Counted from the first letter of the stretch, positions 1 through 9,522 are shown. The stretch is 64,000 nucleotides of DNA from Acinetobacter radioresistens DSM 6976 = NBRC 102413 = CIP 103788 (GCF_006757745.1 NZ_AP019740.1:310001-374000), one strand, 5' to 3'. The notes: generated by a model not told the origin, from the sequence alone. Made by a program: numbers and translations.

Positions 1-731
1 GCACTGAGACAAGGGGCATAGAGCTGTGTCTGAAGCTGGGAGAGTCCATGCTGGAACTCTATAGTGGATGCATGATGTTGCTTGAGCAGCTCATGAAAAA
101 GCTGGGTAGTCCGGGCATTTTCAACATCACTGACTTCACGTAACCATTCGAAAAAGCGTATAAAAGTGGTGAAGGGTACTGATACCAGATCGTATGCTGA
201 AGCCGCTTGAAAAATGGTCGGAATATTTTTGCTCAGCAAATTGGTTTCATTGGTAAAGCGCTCTGCCGGGTAATAGGCAATTAGCGGTAAACCCAGCATT
301 GGATCCTGTCTGATCGCCTGCTGGTACAGCATAACCATCTGTTCAAGCTGCACAGTTTCAACTTTGCTGATACCTGTGCCTTGAGTATTAAGAGTTTTAT
401 ACAATTGCCATGAACACAGAGACGAGCTTGTGGCTTGAACATTACTACTTTCAGCTAGGTTACCAATTTCGGCAGGTATACTCACCTGTATATCGACTTT
501 GGCCTGCAGCCGGTTATGCATGATATCTTGGTCCTGAATAACTACGCCTGCAGTTCTGAGATCTTTTAAACGTGCAGGAAACCAGGTCAGTGCCTGATAG
601 ATATTTTTAAGGATTGATGTTTTGCCAGAAGCCTGATCACCAATGATCAATGTCAGTGGCTGCTCATCAAGTTCCAGCTGTAGGTCAGTAAAATGGCTGA
701 TATGTTTTAAACGGACAGACTTGAGCTTCAT
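1..731 (-). CDS. AAA family ATPase, SMC/RecF-like (3' end cut by the window edge)
   Basis: An open frame runs without a stop from an ATG at 731 to the window edge, giving about 243 residues of an N-terminal ATPase head. It opens MKLKSVRLKHISHF and has a Walker A motif, GDQASGKTS, near residue 30. This arrangement (a short beta strand with a KxxxLKxI-type start, then a P-loop) is typical of RecF, SMC and OLD-like ATPases. A later stretch, LPLIAYYPAERF near residue 150, resembles the segment before the insert in AAA_21/AAA_23 proteins. The Walker B, signature and any C-terminal nuclease part lie outside the window, so the function cannot be fixed. The start is 16 bases after the helicase stop, so the two are probably co-transcribed. 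Confidence 0.82.
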   Translation of the reverse strand, partial: MKLKSVRLKHISHFTDLQLELDEQPLTLIIGDQASGKTSILKNIYQALTWFPARLKDLRTAGVVIQDQDIMHNRLQAKVDIQVSIPAEIGNLAESSNVQATSSSLCSWQLYKTLNTQGTGISKVETVQLEQMVMLYQQAIRQDPMLGLPLIAYYPAERFTNETNLLSKNIPTIFQAASAYDLVSVPFTTFIRFFEWLREVSDVENARTTQLFHELLKQHHASTIEFQHGLSQLQTQLYAPCLS

Positions 732-747
732 ATGCCCCCGGCATAAG

Positions 748-2250
748 TTAACCCACGGAGCGGCGCAAACTTTGAGGAGCCTTGAGCTTGAGCTGCTGGA
801 TCAGGTCATAGATATGATGAATATTTAAGCTCACTTTAGCACGTGTACATGCGACGTATAGTAATCTTAGCTCTTCATCACTGATTTTATGTTCCAGTCC
901 ATTTATTTTAAACTGGTAATCATCTTCAATATGGACACGGTTCCACTCCAGTCCTTTTGCCTTATGTGCAGTTGAAATTACATAATCGGCCTGCTCAATC
1001 GGGGTAATTTTGGCTAGTGCCCTCTTGAGTGGATCCGTACCATGATCATCCACCAGTTTGACCAGCGGTTTAATATCACTTCCTTCATTAGTTTCGCAAT
1101 ATTCGTGAACATCATGCCAAGAATTAAACCAAGCCAGTTCAGGCACATCGGTAACTCGCTTGCCCTGTTTAAGCAGGCTGGCTGCATCGACAAAACGATT
1201 CAGTTTAAGATGGTCAGCCTGTAAACTGACTTTATCTCCATGTACTAAACCGGCCAATAGCAGCTCCATCGCCCGGGCATTGGTCCGGCATAAGATAGCA
1301 TCCCGCATTTTAATATGAGGCTTGTTAACTACGCTCGACTTTAGCTCAGGGTTTCCAAGAAGGGGCACAGTTTCATCTAATGCACCCAGCAGATAGTTCG
1401 CTACCTGTGCGATCTCGTTTCCAAAACGGAATGAGGTGGTAAGACGGGATTCTGGCAAGGGAAGCTGCTGCATGGCGTTAATAGCCCCGCGCCAGGCATA
1501 AATTTGCTGATGGGCATCTCCCACATAAATAACCTGGGTACTTTTCTGTTTAAGTAAAATTCCAAGCATCAGCGGATCAGCATCCTGAGCTTCATCAAAG
1601 AGGACATAGTCAGCTGGAATATACGGCTCAGACAAGGCCCAAAGCTTCAGGTAAATATCATGCCCGATACCTGCTTGATGATTGGGATCAATTGATTCTA
1701 ACCAGCGCCGTTCTACCGCAGGATACAGATGTTGCTGTAGAGTAATAATATCATCTGCATGTAACCAGCTTGGAGCCTGAATATGTCGTGGTGCCGGATA
1801 TTGCGAACTGGTTGAACAGAAAAAGCTGACTGCATTGGCAACCAGACTCGCCAGACGGCTGGGCATGAGTACATACTTCTCATAGCGTCCGCCCATTAAA
1901 CGACGTAATGTAATAGGCTGTAGCCGGTATTCTTTAGCAATAAAACTGGGACTCAAACGTGGTAGACGCAGTTTATCCGTCACACCACGCGGTACGCTAC
2001 GAAAAGCCAGCGAGTGAAAAGTACGGCAGTCGACATTACGGTGAAATTTTTGCTGTGCTTCAGCGGCAATTGCCTTGTTAAAAGCCAGATACATGCCACG
2101 CCTTTGTGGCATGGCATCGCTGATCATCTGTAAGGTTGTGGTTTTACCTGTTCCTGCATAGGCAATCACTTTAAAGGATTGGCCAAGACGGGCATTGTCT
2201 ATGGCGACAGCCTGCTCATAAGTGGCTTGAGGTTTTTCTTGAATAGACAC
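748..2250 (-). CDS. UvrD/FBH1-like superfamily I DNA helicase
   Basis: This 500-residue protein carries a full SF1 helicase motif set: Walker A AYAGTGKTTTL at 30-40, motif II FDEAQDADP near 217, motif III YVGDAHQQIYAWRG, motif IV TSFRFG, motif V STAHKAKGLEW and motif VI LLYVACTRAK near the C-terminus. The segment after Walker A (YLAFNKAIAAEA, then CRTFHSLAF) is the pattern of FBH1-type helicases, more compact than UvrD or Rep (about 700 residues). Family members are ATP-driven 3'-5' translocases that remodel recombination intermediates; the role here is inferred. It starts 8 bases after the hisIE stop and is followed 16 bases later by an ATPase gene. A UvrD-like helicase beside an OLD/SMC-like ATPase recalls Gabija-type defence, but the gene order is reversed and the ATPase is incomplete. 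Confidence 0.9.
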   Translation of the reverse strand: MSIQEKPQATYEQAVAIDNARLGQSFKVIAYAGTGKTTTLQMISDAMPQRRGMYLAFNKAIAAEAQQKFHRNVDCRTFHSLAFRSVPRGVTDKLRLPRLSPSFIAKEYRLQPITLRRLMGGRYEKYVLMPSRLASLVANAVSFFCSTSSQYPAPRHIQAPSWLHADDIITLQQHLYPAVERRWLESIDPNHQAGIGHDIYLKLWALSEPYIPADYVLFDEAQDADPLMLGILLKQKSTQVIYVGDAHQQIYAWRGAINAMQQLPLPESRLTTSFRFGNEIAQVANYLLGALDETVPLLGNPELKSSVVNKPHIKMRDAILCRTNARAMELLLAGLVHGDKVSLQADHLKLNRFVDAASLLKQGKRVTDVPELAWFNSWHDVHEYCETNEGSDIKPLVKLVDDHGTDPLKRALAKITPIEQADYVISTAHKAKGLEWNRVHIEDDYQFKINGLEHKISDEELRLLYVACTRAKVSLNIHHIYDLIQQLKLKAPQSLRRSVG

Positions 2251-2258
2251 AAAACGCC

Positions 2259-3041
2259 TTAATGTTGGCGGCTGGCTTTTTCAACCAGTCCGGATAAACC
2301 CTGGCGACGTGCCAGTTCATTGAGTACCAGTTGCGGCTCCAGATCAAAATAACCGAGCATTAAAATAGTATGGAACCAGAGATCTGCTGTCTCATAGACC
2401 AGATCATTGCGATTGTCCTGGTTGTTTAATGCAGCGAAATCTTTTGCTGCAAGCAGGGTTTCTACACTTTCTTCACCAACTTTTTCCAGAATTTTATTTA
2501 AACCTTTATGGTAGAGTTTGGCGACATAAGATGAGTCAGGATCAGCTGCTTTACGCTCACGCATCATCCCACCCAGATAAGATAAAATCTCTACCTGTTC
2601 GGATTTAGCATTTGATGCAGACATCACTGCTGTATGTGTATTCTGTGTTTTCTTATTATAAATCTGCTCTGGATCTTTGAGCTGGGTATCTACAATTTCC
2701 CAGCCATTGGCTGTAAGTTTTCGATAGAAACAGGATTCACGTCCAGTATGGCAGGCAATTCCCCCATGCTGTTCAATCTGCAAAACAATCACATCAGCAT
2801 CGCAGTCCAGACGGATTTCATATACAGTCTGAAAATATCCAGACTCTTCACCTTTATGCCAGAGTTTCTGACGTGAACGTGAGTAGTACACAGCCTGCAT
2901 TTTTTCAGCAGTAAGTGCCAGAGCTTCGCGATTCATCCATGCCACCATCAAAATACGGCCAGTCTGATGATGCTGTGCAATAGCAGGTACTAAACCTTGA
3001 TCGTTAAATTTTACTTCATCGAGCCACTGCAAATTATTCAT
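2259..3041 (-). CDS. hisIE: Bifunctional phosphoribosyl-AMP cyclohydrolase / phosphoribosyl-ATP pyrophosphatase
   Basis: HisIE performs the second and third steps of histidine synthesis: hydrolysis of phosphoribosyl-ATP to phosphoribosyl-AMP and opening of its purine ring. Residues 1 to about 115 are the HisI domain, with the zinc and metal motifs DCDADVIVL and [15 protein letters not shown] linker of roughly 30 residues leads to the HisE domain, seen in [14 protein letters not shown] and [14 protein letters not shown]. The length of 260 is somewhat longer than enterobacterial HisIE (about 200), the excess being in the linker and C-terminus. No other his gene is in the window, so histidine genes are dispersed. 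It is the first gene of an apparent operon with the helicase and ATPase downstream. Confidence 0.95.
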   Translation of the reverse strand: MNNLQWLDEVKFNDQGLVPAIAQHHQTGRILMVAWMNREALALTAEKMQAVYYSRSRQKLWHKGEESGYFQTVYEIRLDCDADVIVLQIEQHGGIACHTGRESCFYRKLTANGWEIVDTQLKDPEQIYNKKTQNTHTAVMSASNAKSEQVEILSYLGGMMRERKAADPDSSYVAKLYHKGLNKILEKVGEESVETLLAAKDFAALNNQDNRNDLVYETADLWFHTILMLGYFDLEPQLVLNELARRQGLSGLVEKASRQH

Positions 3042-3164
3042 GAATACATCACCGCAATAAAAGATGGAACCGGTGAAAAGACCGGCAGGAATTTTTATGA
3101 GGCTATAGTGTACGGCAAAGCACGGAAGATAAGAACGTTATCCAAGAAAAAAACGACAGGATTA

Positions 3165-3194
3165 GACGCCATGAATATTTGATCCTATGGCGTC
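3165..3194 (-). terminator. Inverted repeat downstream of ubiB, possible terminator
   Basis: GACGCCAT and ATGGCGTC form a perfect 8-bp stem with a 14-base loop between the ubiB stop and hisIE. On the minus strand a run of seven T follows, but only about 11 bases after the stem, which is too far for a textbook intrinsic terminator. It may instead be a processed 3' end or a protein site. Confidence 0.4.
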
Positions 3195-3223
3195 AGTCAA
3201 GAAAAACTAAAACTGATTTAAAA

Positions 3224-4843
3224 TTATTTTACTACCCGCCATAAAGCTAAGAAGCTAGCAAACGCAATAAGCAAAACCGACAAATACCATGGCGCAATGA
3301 TGGCTATACTGAGAAAAATAGCTATGAGGCTGCCGAAAATCCAGCTACGTCGCTGCTGGTGTTTCATTTGCAGACGCATACCCTGTAACTCACGCAGTTG
3401 CTTTTCATGCCAGGATGACTGGTTTTTTAGTCCATTAAGACTGTCAATCAATAAGCTTGGTAAATCTTGTGCACCCAGTAGCAGGTCTGGAATTTGTTGA
3501 CCTATTTCCTTAATATTCTTAACGGGATGCATATTTGCCTTGATCCAGTCGGTCAGGATGGGTTTGGCCAGTTTCCAGATATCCAGCTGTGGATACAGGT
3601 CAGTACCCAAACCCTCCACGTGAACTAATGTTTTAAGCAAAAGCATCAGTTGTGGTGGAATTTCCAGATGAAACCTGCGGGCAATGTCCATCACCTGAAT
3701 AAGAATACCAGCAAAGTCCAGTTGATCCATTGGCTTGGAAACCATTGGCCCGACAGTACGGCGCATTTCACGAGCCAACGCATCCTGGTCCGTACCTGGA
3801 GGGATCCAGCCCGCCTGATGCACAATCTGGATCAGCTGCATAAAATTACTGTTCATCACGGCCAGCAGCATTCGTGCGACAGTCATCTGGTCATGTTTGG
3901 AGAGTTCACCCATAATCGCGCAGTCCAGTGCGATAAAGCGTGGATTCTGCGGGTTGATAGTTTCCACAAAGACATTGCCCGGATGCATGTCAGCATGGAA
4001 AAAGTTGTCACGGAATACCTGGGTAAAGAAAATGGTTAATCCCTTTTCAGCCAGATCGGCCCGGTCCATCCCCATACGGTCAAAGGTGGCCGTATCTGAG
4101 ATTGGAACTCCCGTAATACGCTCTGCAACCATTACATCCGGACTGTCCATATAGACTTCCGGCACATACATCATGCTAGAGCCAGTAAAATAATGACGCA
4201 TACGACGCGTATTATCAGCTTCCAGAGTAAGGTCGAGTTCGTTCAGGATAATCTGGCGATAATCCTGGATGATTTCAGATAAATGCAGGGCACGTGCTGC
4301 TTCAATCCGGCTTTCCAGCCAATGGCCCAGCCAGGCCAAAATTTCAAAATCCTGTAAAATCTGCACTCGGATATCGGGCCGGGTTACTTTAACGACCACT
4401 TCACGGCCATCATGCAAGGCAGCTGTATGTACCTGGGCAATTGAAGCAGCAGCCAGCGGCTGCTCGTCAAAACGCGCAAACAGGGTATATATATCAGCTC
4501 TCAGGGATTGCTGGATTCTTGATTTAGCCACCTCAACTGGAAAAGGCTTGACTCTGTCCTGCAACAGCACCAGCTGTGCCAGAATCTCGGGTGGTATCAG
4601 GTCGCGACGGGTAGAAAGCAGTTGTCCCAGCTTGATTGCTAATGGCCCCATGTCTTCTAGGGCTTCTTTTAGCTTGAGCGGGTTTTTACGTTCTTTACTC
4701 GACCATGCAGCCGGATGCAGGCGGATTAAATTTAGTATAGGACGGGCTTTGACAGGTATTTCTTCCGCGGGAACCAGGGTGTCGAGTCTGTAATGGGCTG
4801 CGATACGCCAGAGTTCGAGTAAACGTGTAACGTGCGGAATCAT
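3224..4843 (-). CDS. ubiB: Ubiquinone biosynthesis ABC1-family ATPase/kinase UbiB
   Basis: UbiB is an atypical kinase-fold ATPase that supports ubiquinone synthesis at the inner membrane, probably by extracting prenylated intermediates for the Ubi complex. Family marks visible are the KxGQ motif (KLGQLLSTRRDLIPPEI, about 72-88), the alanine-rich nucleotide loop (AAASIAQVH), VVKVTRP, the catalytic-loop equivalent FFHADMHPGN and the metal motif region ALDCAIMG. Two C-terminal transmembrane helices (about 500-535) anchor it. Its 539 residues match the usual length. It is the third gene of ubiE-ubiJ-ubiB, beginning 12 bases after ubiJ, as in Escherichia coli. Confidence 0.96.
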   Translation of the reverse strand: MIPHVTRLLELWRIAAHYRLDTLVPAEEIPVKARPILNLIRLHPAAWSSKERKNPLKLKEALEDMGPLAIKLGQLLSTRRDLIPPEILAQLVLLQDRVKPFPVEVAKSRIQQSLRADIYTLFARFDEQPLAAASIAQVHTAALHDGREVVVKVTRPDIRVQILQDFEILAWLGHWLESRIEAARALHLSEIIQDYRQIILNELDLTLEADNTRRMRHYFTGSSMMYVPEVYMDSPDVMVAERITGVPISDTATFDRMGMDRADLAEKGLTIFFTQVFRDNFFHADMHPGNVFVETINPQNPRFIALDCAIMGELSKHDQMTVARMLLAVMNSNFMQLIQIVHQAGWIPPGTDQDALAREMRRTVGPMVSKPMDQLDFAGILIQVMDIARRFHLEIPPQLMLLLKTLVHVEGLGTDLYPQLDIWKLAKPILTDWIKANMHPVKNIKEIGQQIPDLLLGAQDLPSLLIDSLNGLKNQSSWHEKQLRELQGMRLQMKHQQRRSWIFGSLIAIFLSIAIIAPWYLSVLLIAFASFLALWRVVK

Positions 4844-4855
4844 AGAGAGTGTTAC

Positions 4856-5530
4856 CTAGTCTTGTTTTTGGACTGATTGAGACAAAAGCTGAGCTTGAAG
4901 CTGCTGAAGACGTGCTTCTAGACGGTCAATATTCTGGTTAAGTTGCCGGGTAGAGTGATGTAGCTCATCCATTTCCCAGCGGCCTGCAAATAGCCCGCTA
5001 TCTTCTTTGAGTGCATCTTCGGCAAAAAAGAAGTGGCTTTGCATTGAACGCTTTAAAATTTTAGGTGCAAGCTGGAGTTTGCCGAGCTCATGTGCCAAGG
5101 CCGGACCTATCCATGGGGAAAGATGTGCTGCCAGATCAGGCTCGGCCTGCTGAATAATACGCTGTAACTCCTGTAGCAAGCGATAATCACCTTGTACCGG
5201 AATATTACCGATCTCTTCTGCCAGAAAAAGTTTAGCCAGTTCAACTATATTTTCAACCTTTAAGGTTGCTGTCGCTTCACTAAAAGCATGTTCTGGATCA
5301 AAAGGACGCTGTTCAAAAACAGAAGACTGCTCCGGATGCCCGGTAATAGTTGGTTCCAGCCGCACCTCATCTTCATCGAAGCAGATATCTACAGACAGCT
5401 GCGGTGAAGCAATTACAACCCTTAGCATTTTGCCTTGTAGCTGGTTAAGCTGAATACGTGTCAGTGAATCCAGCTCAATCCAGTGATGAATGACACGCTC
5501 GATAGCACCCAGTGCTAAAATCGACCACAT
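4856..5530 (-). CDS. ubiJ: Ubiquinone biosynthesis accessory factor UbiJ (SCP2 domain)
   Basis: UbiJ is a soluble lipid-binding accessory protein that, with UbiK, helps the late ubiquinone enzymes handle their hydrophobic substrates. The 224-residue protein begins with an SCP2-like sterol-carrier region (MWSILALGAIERVIHHWI through about 120) and ends in a predicted coiled coil (LNQNIDRLEARLQQLQAQL), the segment expected to pair with UbiK. It lies between ubiE and ubiB with gaps of 13 and 12 bases. The assignment relies on this conserved order as much as on sequence, because SCP2 domains diverge quickly. Confidence 0.92.
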   Translation of the reverse strand: MWSILALGAIERVIHHWIELDSLTRIQLNQLQGKMLRVVIASPQLSVDICFDEDEVRLEPTITGHPEQSSVFEQRPFDPEHAFSEATATLKVENIVELAKLFLAEEIGNIPVQGDYRLLQELQRIIQQAEPDLAAHLSPWIGPALAHELGKLQLAPKILKRSMQSHFFFAEDALKEDSGLFAGRWEMDELHHSTRQLNQNIDRLEARLQQLQAQLLSQSVQKQD

Positions 5531-5543
5531 ACCGTTCTACCTT

Positions 5544-6488
5544 TTAAAGTTTAAATCCACGGTGTACCGCAACAATACCACCCGTCAGGTTGTGGTAATC
5601 ACAGTTTTGGAATCCGGCATTTTCCATCATTGTTTTAAGTGTACGCTGGTCCGGGTGCATACGAATGGATTCAGCAAGATATTTATAGCTTTCAGAATCA
5701 TTTGCAACCAGTTTGCCCATAAGCGGCAGGGCAGTGAATGAATATAGGTCGTAGAGTTTTGAAAAAGGCTCAAATACCGGTTTAGAAAATTCCAGAACCA
5801 GCAGGCGGCCGCCCGGTTTAAGTACACGGTACATGGCTTGTAGCGCTGCATCTTTATCTGTCACATTACGCAGGCCAAAACTGATAGTCAGCAGGTCAAA
5901 ACTGTTATCTGCAAATGGTTCCAGTGTTTCAGCATTAGCGAGTACAAAATCGACATTAGTACAACCCGCATCTAGCAGACGGTCACGTCCAACATTGAGC
6001 ATGGATTCATTGATATCAGACAGAACAACATGACCGGTAGGGCCAACTTCACGGCTAAAAACTTTAGCCAGATCACCTGTGCCGCCTGCAATATCTAGTA
6101 CATGCTGGCCGCGACGCACACCTGACATGTTAATTGCAAAACGCTTCCACAAGCGATGAATGCCGAAAGACATCAAGTCATTCATGACATCATATTTGCT
6201 GGCGACCGAATGAAATACTTCTGCAACCTTTTGTGCCTTGTCTTCAGCACGTACACTTTTATAGCCAAAGTGAGTCACTTCACCTACGTTGCCGGTGTTG
6301 GCACCACGTGGCAGGTTATATTTAGGTACCTGGGTATTGGTTGAAGTATCAGTCAGCTGTTGTTGTAGGGATTGCTGCTGGCCTTGAGGTGCACCTTGCG
6401 GTAAAGGCTCGGTTAAGAACGGACTGACTTTCTCTGTATTGGATACCGACTCAGTGGCTGGGCTGGATGTAGGGTTTTCATTAGACAT
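5544..6488 (-). CDS. ubiE: Demethylmenaquinone/ubiquinone C-methyltransferase UbiE
   Basis: UbiE transfers a methyl group from SAM to the quinone ring in ubiquinone synthesis. The class I SAM-binding motif is [12 protein letters not shown], followed by the UbiE signature [16 protein letters not shown] and [16 protein letters not shown]. The start at 6488 (MSNENPTSS) is preceded by AGGAG at suitable spacing. A longer reading frame extends 39 residues upstream but has no ribosome site and reads like leader. Even so, the protein has about 60 residues more at its N-terminus than E. coli UbiE (251), rich in S, T, P and Q and probably disordered. First gene of the ubiEJB operon. Confidence 0.95.
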   Translation of the reverse strand: MSNENPTSSPATESVSNTEKVSPFLTEPLPQGAPQGQQQSLQQQLTDTSTNTQVPKYNLPRGANTGNVGEVTHFGYKSVRAEDKAQKVAEVFHSVASKYDVMNDLMSFGIHRLWKRFAINMSGVRRGQHVLDIAGGTGDLAKVFSREVGPTGHVVLSDINESMLNVGRDRLLDAGCTNVDFVLANAETLEPFADNSFDLLTISFGLRNVTDKDAALQAMYRVLKPGGRLLVLEFSKPVFEPFSKLYDLYSFTALPLMGKLVANDSESYKYLAESIRMHPDQRTLKTMMENAGFQNCDYHNLTGGIVAVHRGFKL

Positions 6489-6641
6489 ACGAGTCACTCC
6501 TGAACACAGAAATAATAAATCTTGCAGTAGATTGCATGATGACAGATTCTTGCCATTTTTACAGCGTTCATCTTGTAATTGCTCGGAATAATATACAGAA
6601 AACATCTGTTGAGTTATCTTTTATCCGGTTTCTAGCACAGA

Positions 6642-7349
6642 TTATATTTTAAACGGATCTGCCTTGCCTGAATGAACATTGTCGATGATTTGCCGTTCTT
6701 TCTCGGTGAAACTATGAATGAAAGCAGCAGCTGATTTCATGGGTTTCATAGCCATAAACCCCTCCCCAATAAAATCGTACATCAGCTGGAACTGGTATTT
6801 TTGCGCTACGCCTTTACACATTTTGAATGCAGTATGCATAACAAAAGAACGCATGTATTTATCAAGATTTAGCCCCAGTTCATCAAGTAAATCAAGTTGA
6901 TGGTAACGCGCATCTGACTGATTTAATTTGATTAATGTCAGACGCATCATTTCATCATTAATAGGCTCCTCAGCCGGGTAGTCTTCAAGAAGCTGTGCAG
7001 CCACCTGTTCATCAAGCTGCATTGCCAATACTGCCAGACTGACGGATTTCAATCCGGTTCTGATGGCATTTTCAGGCAATAGCTTCTCTGCTTTATGTGC
7101 ATACTTGAGTAAGCGTTCAATCTGTTTAGCCAGATCATCAAATTCTGGTCCGCCATATAGACGATTTAGAAAATATGTAGCCATCAGCTGGTTTTGTGGC
7201 TGACTAAAAAGTCCCTGATGCGTAGATTGGATTCGGGCTTTAAGCCAGGCTTGAGCCTCGTATAAACGTTTTTTTAAAGCAGGATCCTGATGATAGCTTA
7301 AGTCATTATATTGTTTTAAAAGCTGGTCAAGGGCGTCGAGTTTAGACAT
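6642..7349 (-). CDS. Conserved helical protein, FFLEELY-motif-like
   Basis: The 235-residue protein has no signal peptide or membrane segment and is predicted almost wholly alpha-helical. Residues 45-90 (LFSQPQNQLMATYFLNRLYG, then a DF and LLP pattern) match the layout of the FFLEELY motif proteins of Pseudomonas and relatives, which have no known activity. I take the ATG at 7349 (MSKLDALDQLL) rather than a TTG four codons upstream. It stands alone, about 150 bases upstream of ubiE in the same orientation, so a link to ubiquinone synthesis is possible but unsupported. The family assignment is tentative. Confidence 0.75.
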   Translation of the reverse strand: MSKLDALDQLLKQYNDLSYHQDPALKKRLYEAQAWLKARIQSTHQGLFSQPQNQLMATYFLNRLYGGPEFDDLAKQIERLLKYAHKAEKLLPENAIRTGLKSVSLAVLAMQLDEQVAAQLLEDYPAEEPINDEMMRLTLIKLNQSDARYHQLDLLDELGLNLDKYMRSFVMHTAFKMCKGVAQKYQFQLMYDFIGEGFMAMKPMKSAAAFIHSFTEKERQIIDNVHSGKADPFKI

Positions 7350-7561
7350 GAGATAACACAACCCAGTTTAAATATAAAAAAAGAAAAGCATAGCCAGAGT
7401 TTAAATCAGGTGCTATGACAACATTATTCTGGACTTATTAAAAAATAGTCAGTCAATCTATAAAAGATGCGCTAAATAAAGTGAAACAAATAATACATTA
7501 AGTTTCAGGGCGCTAGTGTAAATCACAGTATATTGAACAAAACAGAAATGATGAGGCACGC

Positions 7562-8983
7562 ATGGCCGGACAAGAAAAAAGATCTTTTAAACTGATGAAT
7601 GAAGATGAGTTATCACTTGCCCTGATCGATGCCCAGTATGCCCTGCGGGAAAGCCGGGGAACACCGCAGGCTAAAAGTCTGGTCATTTTGGTAAGTGGCA
7701 TTGAGCTGGCTGGCAAGGGCGAGGCAGTCAAGCAGCTTCGTGAATGGGTGGATCCACGTTATCTGCAGGTCAAGGCTGATCCTCCACATCTATTGACCCC
7801 CAAGCTGGCTTTCTGGCAGCCATATAGTCGTTTCATACCTGCAGAAGGGCAGATTGTGGTGATGTTCGGGAACTGGTACAGCGACCTGCTGGCAACAGCT
7901 ATGCATGTTTCTGAACCGCTTGACCAAGGCATGTATGACAGTTATATCGAAAATATGCGTGCCTTTGAGCAGGACCTCCAGAATAATCATGTCGAGGTTG
8001 TTAAAGTCTGGTTTGATCTGCCCTGGAAAAATCTGCAAAAGCGTCTGGACAATATCGATGCTTCAGAATTGCACTGGCACCGCCTGCATGGGCTGGACTG
8101 GCGCAATAAAAAACAGTATGAAACTCTGCAAAAGTTACGTCAGCGTTTTACTGATGACTGGCTGATCATTGATGGAGAGGATGAAAAAATCCGTGACCAG
8201 CAGTTTGCGCAATCTATATTAGAAGCCATGCAACGCCTGCCAGTCCATCAGGACAATGGAGCAGCTAACTGGAAACAGGCAGCTGTTCCGCAACTATTGC
8301 TGGAGCCCCAAAATGAAGAACTGGCAGAAAATGAGTATAAGAGTCGTTTAAAGGAATTAAGTCGTCAGGTTGCAACGGCACTACGTCATGATGAACGTCA
8401 GGTGGTAATCGTTTTTGAAGGCATGGATGCAGCTGGTAAAGGGGGAGCCATTAAACGGATTGTTAAAAAGCTGGATCCACGTGAATATACAATTTATAGC
8501 ATTGCTGCCCCGGAAAAATACGAGCTGCGCCGTCCCTACTTATGGCGCTTTTGGAACAAGCTGGATGAACATGAAGATATCATGATTTTTGACCGCTCCT
8601 GGTATGGCCGGGTACTGGTCGAGCGTATAGAAGGTTTTGCCAAACCGGCAGAGTGGCAACGAGCCTACGATGAGATTAACCGTTTTGAAAAAGACCTAAC
8701 TGACAGTCAAACTCTGGTGATCAAATTCTGGCTGGCGATCAGTAAGGACGAGCAGGCCAAGCGCTTTCAGGCCCGTGCCGATACGCCACATAAACGTTTT
8801 AAAATTACAGATGAAGACTGGCGTAACCGCGAAAAATGGGATGAATATTTAAAAGCTGCTGCTGACATGTTTGAGCGGACCAGTCCTGCATGGGCGCCTT
8901 GGCAGGTAATTGCGACGAATAATAAAGAAGCCGCTCGTATACAGGTACTCGAAGGCATTCTGAAAAAACTACAGGCTGATTAG
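7562..8983 (+). CDS. pap: Polyphosphate:AMP phosphotransferase (two-domain PPK2)
   Basis: PAP phosphorylates AMP to ADP with polyphosphate as donor; the enzyme was characterised from Acinetobacter johnsonii at about this size (473 residues here). Two PPK2 domains are fused. The N-terminal half has a degenerate P-loop, VSGIELAGKGEAV; the C-terminal half (from about 260) has an intact one, FEGMDAAGKGGAIK, and the lid-like IMIFDRSWYGRVLVERIEG. The C-terminal half is therefore the likely catalytic one, which is usual for class II PPK2. The gene stands alone. Its last codons form the rising arm of a perfect terminator whose loop contains the TAG stop. Confidence 0.95.
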   Translation: MAGQEKRSFKLMNEDELSLALIDAQYALRESRGTPQAKSLVILVSGIELAGKGEAVKQLREWVDPRYLQVKADPPHLLTPKLAFWQPYSRFIPAEGQIVVMFGNWYSDLLATAMHVSEPLDQGMYDSYIENMRAFEQDLQNNHVEVVKVWFDLPWKNLQKRLDNIDASELHWHRLHGLDWRNKKQYETLQKLRQRFTDDWLIIDGEDEKIRDQQFAQSILEAMQRLPVHQDNGAANWKQAAVPQLLLEPQNEELAENEYKSRLKELSRQVATALRHDERQVVIVFEGMDAAGKGGAIKRIVKKLDPREYTIYSIAAPEKYELRRPYLWRFWNKLDEHEDIMIFDRSWYGRVLVERIEGFAKPAEWQRAYDEINRFEKDLTDSQTLVIKFWLAISKDEQAKRFQARADTPHKRFKITDEDWRNREKWDEYLKAAADMFERTSPAWAPWQVIATNNKEAARIQVLEGILKKLQAD

Positions 8984-9000
8984 TCAGCCTGTAGTTTTTT
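8963..9000 (+). terminator. Bidirectional intrinsic terminator overlapping the pap stop codon
   Basis: AAAAAACTACAGGCTGA and its exact complement flank the tetraloop TTAG, a 17-bp perfect stem including the A and T runs. The TAG stop of pap occupies the loop. It would serve pap and the convergent minus-strand gene at 9025. Confidence 0.92.
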
Positions 9001-9024
9001 AATATTGAGTTATAGAGATCATTT

Positions 9025-9522
9025 TTAAGCTTTTTGCATTTTCTGCTGAATATTTCTAGCCATTTTATAGCTTTCCTCAACATGGGCTTCGGCTATCTTC
9101 TTCATGATAATATAACCCAGACTTGCTGCAACAATCTGACCACCGAGCGGAATAAATTTGGTCACCTGTTTAGTCAATACTTTACCGACCATTCCATTTA
9201 ATGACTGCTTTGCCGCAGTACGGGCAACTACCAAGCCAGAAAATTCTACGCCACGTTTACGCAGCTCATTCCAATGAATTTGTTTGGTTTTTGCGTCATA
9301 CACACTGATCTGGTCAGGGGTCAGACCAAAACGATGGTTAATTTCCGGCAATAATTGCGATAAAATACCGATGTCAATCACGACATCAAAAAAAGGAATT
9401 GGAATTACGGCCGCCCCGGCGGATACGTAAGCACGTTTTTTGACCAGTTCCAGACATTCTTGACGAATCTGTTCTAAATTCAGGGTAGGATCAATGGCAT
9501 CAGGAATCTTGTCTATTTTCAT
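9025..9522 (-). CDS. Small DUF697-like membrane-associated protein
   Basis: The 165-residue protein has two glycine-rich hydrophobic stretches, about residues 33-58 (AGAAVIPIPFFDVVIDIG) and 128-150 (FIPLGGQIVAASLGYIIMKK), with a charged middle section. This arrangement (hydrophobic hairpin, IPIP motif, VGKxxxKxIPxxG) resembles DUF697 C-terminal domains of YcjF-like and GTPase-associated proteins, but there is no GTPase domain. The function is unknown. It converges on pap. Confidence 0.75.
   Translation of the reverse strand: MKIDKIPDAIDPTLNLEQIRQECLELVKKRAYVSAGAAVIPIPFFDVVIDIGILSQLLPEINHRFGLTPDQISVYDAKTKQIHWNELRKRGVEFSGLVVARTAAKQSLNGMVGKVLTKQVTKFIPLGGQIVAASLGYIIMKKIAEAHVEESYKMARNIQQKMQKA

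Noticed and set aside
748..2250. Calling the helicase and ATPase a Gabija system
   Set aside because: Gene order is reversed, the nuclease part of the ATPase is not visible, and the helicase is closer to FBH1 by its motifs.
4269..4793. 174-residue plus-strand frame
   Set aside because: It lies inside ubiB on the opposite strand, with no start signal or family match.
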